Part shown: positions 62,787 through 64,000 of the stretch, piece by piece | How positions within the stretch are numbered: position 1 is the first letter of the stretch | Layout: every line of letters starts with the position of its first letter | Assembly (NCBI RefSeq): GCF_012932215.1 | Contig: NZ_CP048788.1 | Span: forward strand, 1,488,001-1,552,000 | Length of the DNA: 64,000 nucleotides | Direction of reading: 5' to 3' | Source of the DNA: Roseobacter ponti | GTDB taxonomy: Bacteria > Pseudomonadota > Alphaproteobacteria > Rhodobacterales > Rhodobacteraceae | Notes under the pieces: generated by a model | The model's input: only the letters and a program-made list of their open reading frames with translations | The model's database searches: none | Told to the model about the DNA's origin: nothing | Made by a program: the position numbers and the translations under genes

Positions 62787-63728
62787 TCAGCGAAAAATCC
62801 GGTAGATTGTGTGCTGCCGGAACGGGGTACCCGGGTGCAGGTCCACTGACGGAAAATCCGGACGCCCGGGCGCATCGGGCCACCCCTGAGGTTCCAGCGC
62901 GATCCCCGCGAAAGGCTCCAGCCTCTGCCGCGGGTGCATCGCAATGTCTGAGCGCGCCAGTCCGCTGGCATTATAGACCTGCAGCCCCGGCGCTGTTGTT
63001 TCGATCTCAAGACGCATCCCGTCATCGCCGGTAAGCTTTGCCACCGGGCGCGGCGCAGCGGCGGTTTGACCGGCAAGGCACAGGTTAACGTCAATCGTGC
63101 GATCTGCCGGCATTCTGCGCTCAGATGTGAAATCGAACGCGGTGCCGGCGACGGGCAGCACCTGTCCGGTCGGCAGGTTCTCTGCATCGGTTTCTGTAAA
63201 TTCTGTGGCATTGACCTGCAGGCTGTGCGCATCTGCGCCATGACTGCTAAGGGTCCAGTAGGGATGATGCGCCGGGTTCATCAGCGTGGGCCTGTCCGTT
63301 ACGGCTTCAAGGATCAGTTCCAGCGCACCATCGGGCGTCAGCCTGTACCGAGCCGTGATCCGGCGGTTGCCCGGCAGGCCCGTTGCCCCGTGAGGCAGAT
63401 CTGCCTGCAGGGTAACGCTGACTTCCGACTGTTCCGTTGTGTCCCACCTGAGGCTGTGCAGACCGCCCGGGCCGTTGTGCAGGCAGTTTGCGCCTTCATT
63501 GGCGGGCAGGGCCCATTTCTGTCCCGCGATCGTGACGAAGGCACCCGAAATACGGTTGGCGAGCGGGCCCACAATAGCGCCTGCATAAAGGAGATCGCCG
63601 TCATAGCGGGATGCATCCGGAGACCCGAGAACCAGGGCGCGGTCGGAGCTGCAGTGCCACAGACCGGTAAGCGTCGCACCGCGCTGCAGTATGGTGGCCC
63701 GCAGATCGCGTGACTGAAGTGTGATCAT
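62787..63728 (-). CDS. galM: Aldose 1-epimerase (galactose mutarotase family)
   Basis: A 313-residue beta-sandwich epimerase. ANRISGAFVTIAGQKWALPANEGANCLHNGPGG, the catalytic His in NPAHHPYWTL and the catalytic Glu in IALEPQGWPD match the GalM family, which interconverts alpha and beta sugar anomers. The ATG at 63728 has GGAGAG upstream; the frame extends to 63767. A fragment of another minus-strand gene lies 78 bases upstream, so galM may belong to a sugar-use operon continuing past the window. Confidence 0.9.
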   Translation of the reverse strand: MITLQSRDLRATILQRGATLTGLWHCSSDRALVLGSPDASRYDGDLLYAGAIVGPLANRISGAFVTIAGQKWALPANEGANCLHNGPGGLHSLRWDTTEQSEVSVTLQADLPHGATGLPGNRRITARYRLTPDGALELILEAVTDRPTLMNPAHHPYWTLSSHGADAHSLQVNATEFTETDAENLPTGQVLPVAGTAFDFTSERRMPADRTIDVNLCLAGQTAAAPRPVAKLTGDDGMRLEIETTAPGLQVYNASGLARSDIAMHPRQRLEPFAGIALEPQGWPDAPGRPDFPSVDLHPGTPFRQHTIYRIFR

Positions 63729-63806
63729 GGTGCTCTCCGGCAAAACGGGCGTGACATCTGATGCCACGCCCGTCGTTCTGCGCCAAGCCCTGCAAAACCC
63801 CGACGC

Positions 63807-64000
63807 TCAGCGCAGCATCCGTTGCACCGGAACACCCAGGTGGGCGGAGGTCGGATCAGAGTGTCCGCTGCCTGCGTTGTAGATAAACCGCTTGAGCAGT
63901 TCCGCCTGAAACTCGAATTCCTGCGCCTTGGCGATCAGTTCTGCAGGCACCTGCACGGTGCCGCCTGCCCGCGCAAATTCCATGTCGCGGCACAGGTTCA
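63807..64000 (-). CDS. Unidentified gene, only the C-terminal end visible
   Basis: An open minus-strand frame enters from the window edge and stops at 63807. The visible 63 or so residues include CRDMEFARAGGTVQVPAELI, AKAQEFEFQAELLKRF and end GVPVQRMLR. I do not recognise the family from this part. Being 78 bases upstream of galM on the same strand, it may share its transcript. Confidence 0.6.
   Translation of the reverse strand, partial: NLCRDMEFARAGGTVQVPAELIAKAQEFEFQAELLKRFIYNAGSGHSDPTSAHLGVPVQRMLR

Overview
The window looks like a chromosomal segment of an alphaproteobacterium, most likely a Rhodobacterales (Roseobacter-group) species. This is inferred from the GC-rich coding style, the long order rpmF-plsX-fabH-ihfA-merR, the duplicated dCTP deaminase, an ornithine-lipid acyltransferase (OlsB), DUF4167, and lptF-lptG-lptD-surA-pdxA-rsmA in one run. 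Genes are dense on both strands, many overlap by ATGA or TGATG, and almost all are core housekeeping genes. I see no insertion sequence, prophage, CRISPR array or rRNA, and only one tRNA, tRNA-Pro(GGG).

Layout. 1-5.1 kb: an MFS exporter cut by the window edge, then a coupled run cobK-like / 3-methyladenine glycosylase / carboxylesterase, a voltage-gated K+ channel with a C-terminal zinc ribbon, and an HNH endonuclease. 5.1-7.2 kb: a secreted protein, a membrane protein and exonuclease III, all on the minus strand. 7.2-9 kb: the least explained part. An intergenic region with DnaA boxes and a full CtrA-type site (TTAA-N7-TTAA) precedes a 96-residue protein made of four L[F/Y]TTSM repeats, then a hairpin and a 350-residue protein of unknown function. 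9-16.1 kb: erpA, dgt, argS, a SPOR protein, nagZ, scpA, scpB and an unlisted 54-codon basic ORF. 16.1-22.7 kb (minus): dcd, tRNA-Pro, merR, ihfA, fabH, plsX, rpmF, a probably decayed ORF, and yceD. 22.7-29.6 kb: bamE, olsB, an Uup-type ABC-F protein, MOSC, SDR, tyrS and anmK.

29.6-42 kb: a mixed metabolic region with a DUF985 cupin, a DAO-type oxidoreductase, GNATs, enolase, two EamA exporters, a NYN-domain protein, a Fur-family regulator, a DEAD-box helicase with a hairpin-rich leader, SelO, a nucleoside hydrolase and MazG. 42.1-45.2 kb: an M20 amidohydrolase coupled to two different ureohydrolases (agmatinase-like and guanidinobutyrase-like), probably for guanidino-compound breakdown. 45.2-48.6 kb: DUF1499, a small secreted protein, prfA-prmC and DUF4167. 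48.7-56.1 kb (minus): outer-membrane biogenesis genes lptF, lptG, lptD and surA with pdxA and rsmA, divergent from pepA-holC. 58.2-64 kb: a retropepsin-like protease, MarC, a second ABC-F protein, ndk, a TfoX C-terminal-domain protein, a 38-codon Pro-rich ORF, galM and the 3' end of an unidentified gene.

Functional themes. Envelope construction is prominent (PlsX/FabH for acyl supply, OlsB for ornithine lipid, BamE, the LptD/F/G and SurA set, NagZ and AnmK for wall recycling). Nucleotide hygiene is also strong (dgt, dcd, MazG, nucleoside hydrolase, ndk, DNA repair enzymes). The best candidate for undescribed biology is the CtrA-site / LFTTSM-repeat / 350-residue-protein locus at 7.3-9.0 kb.
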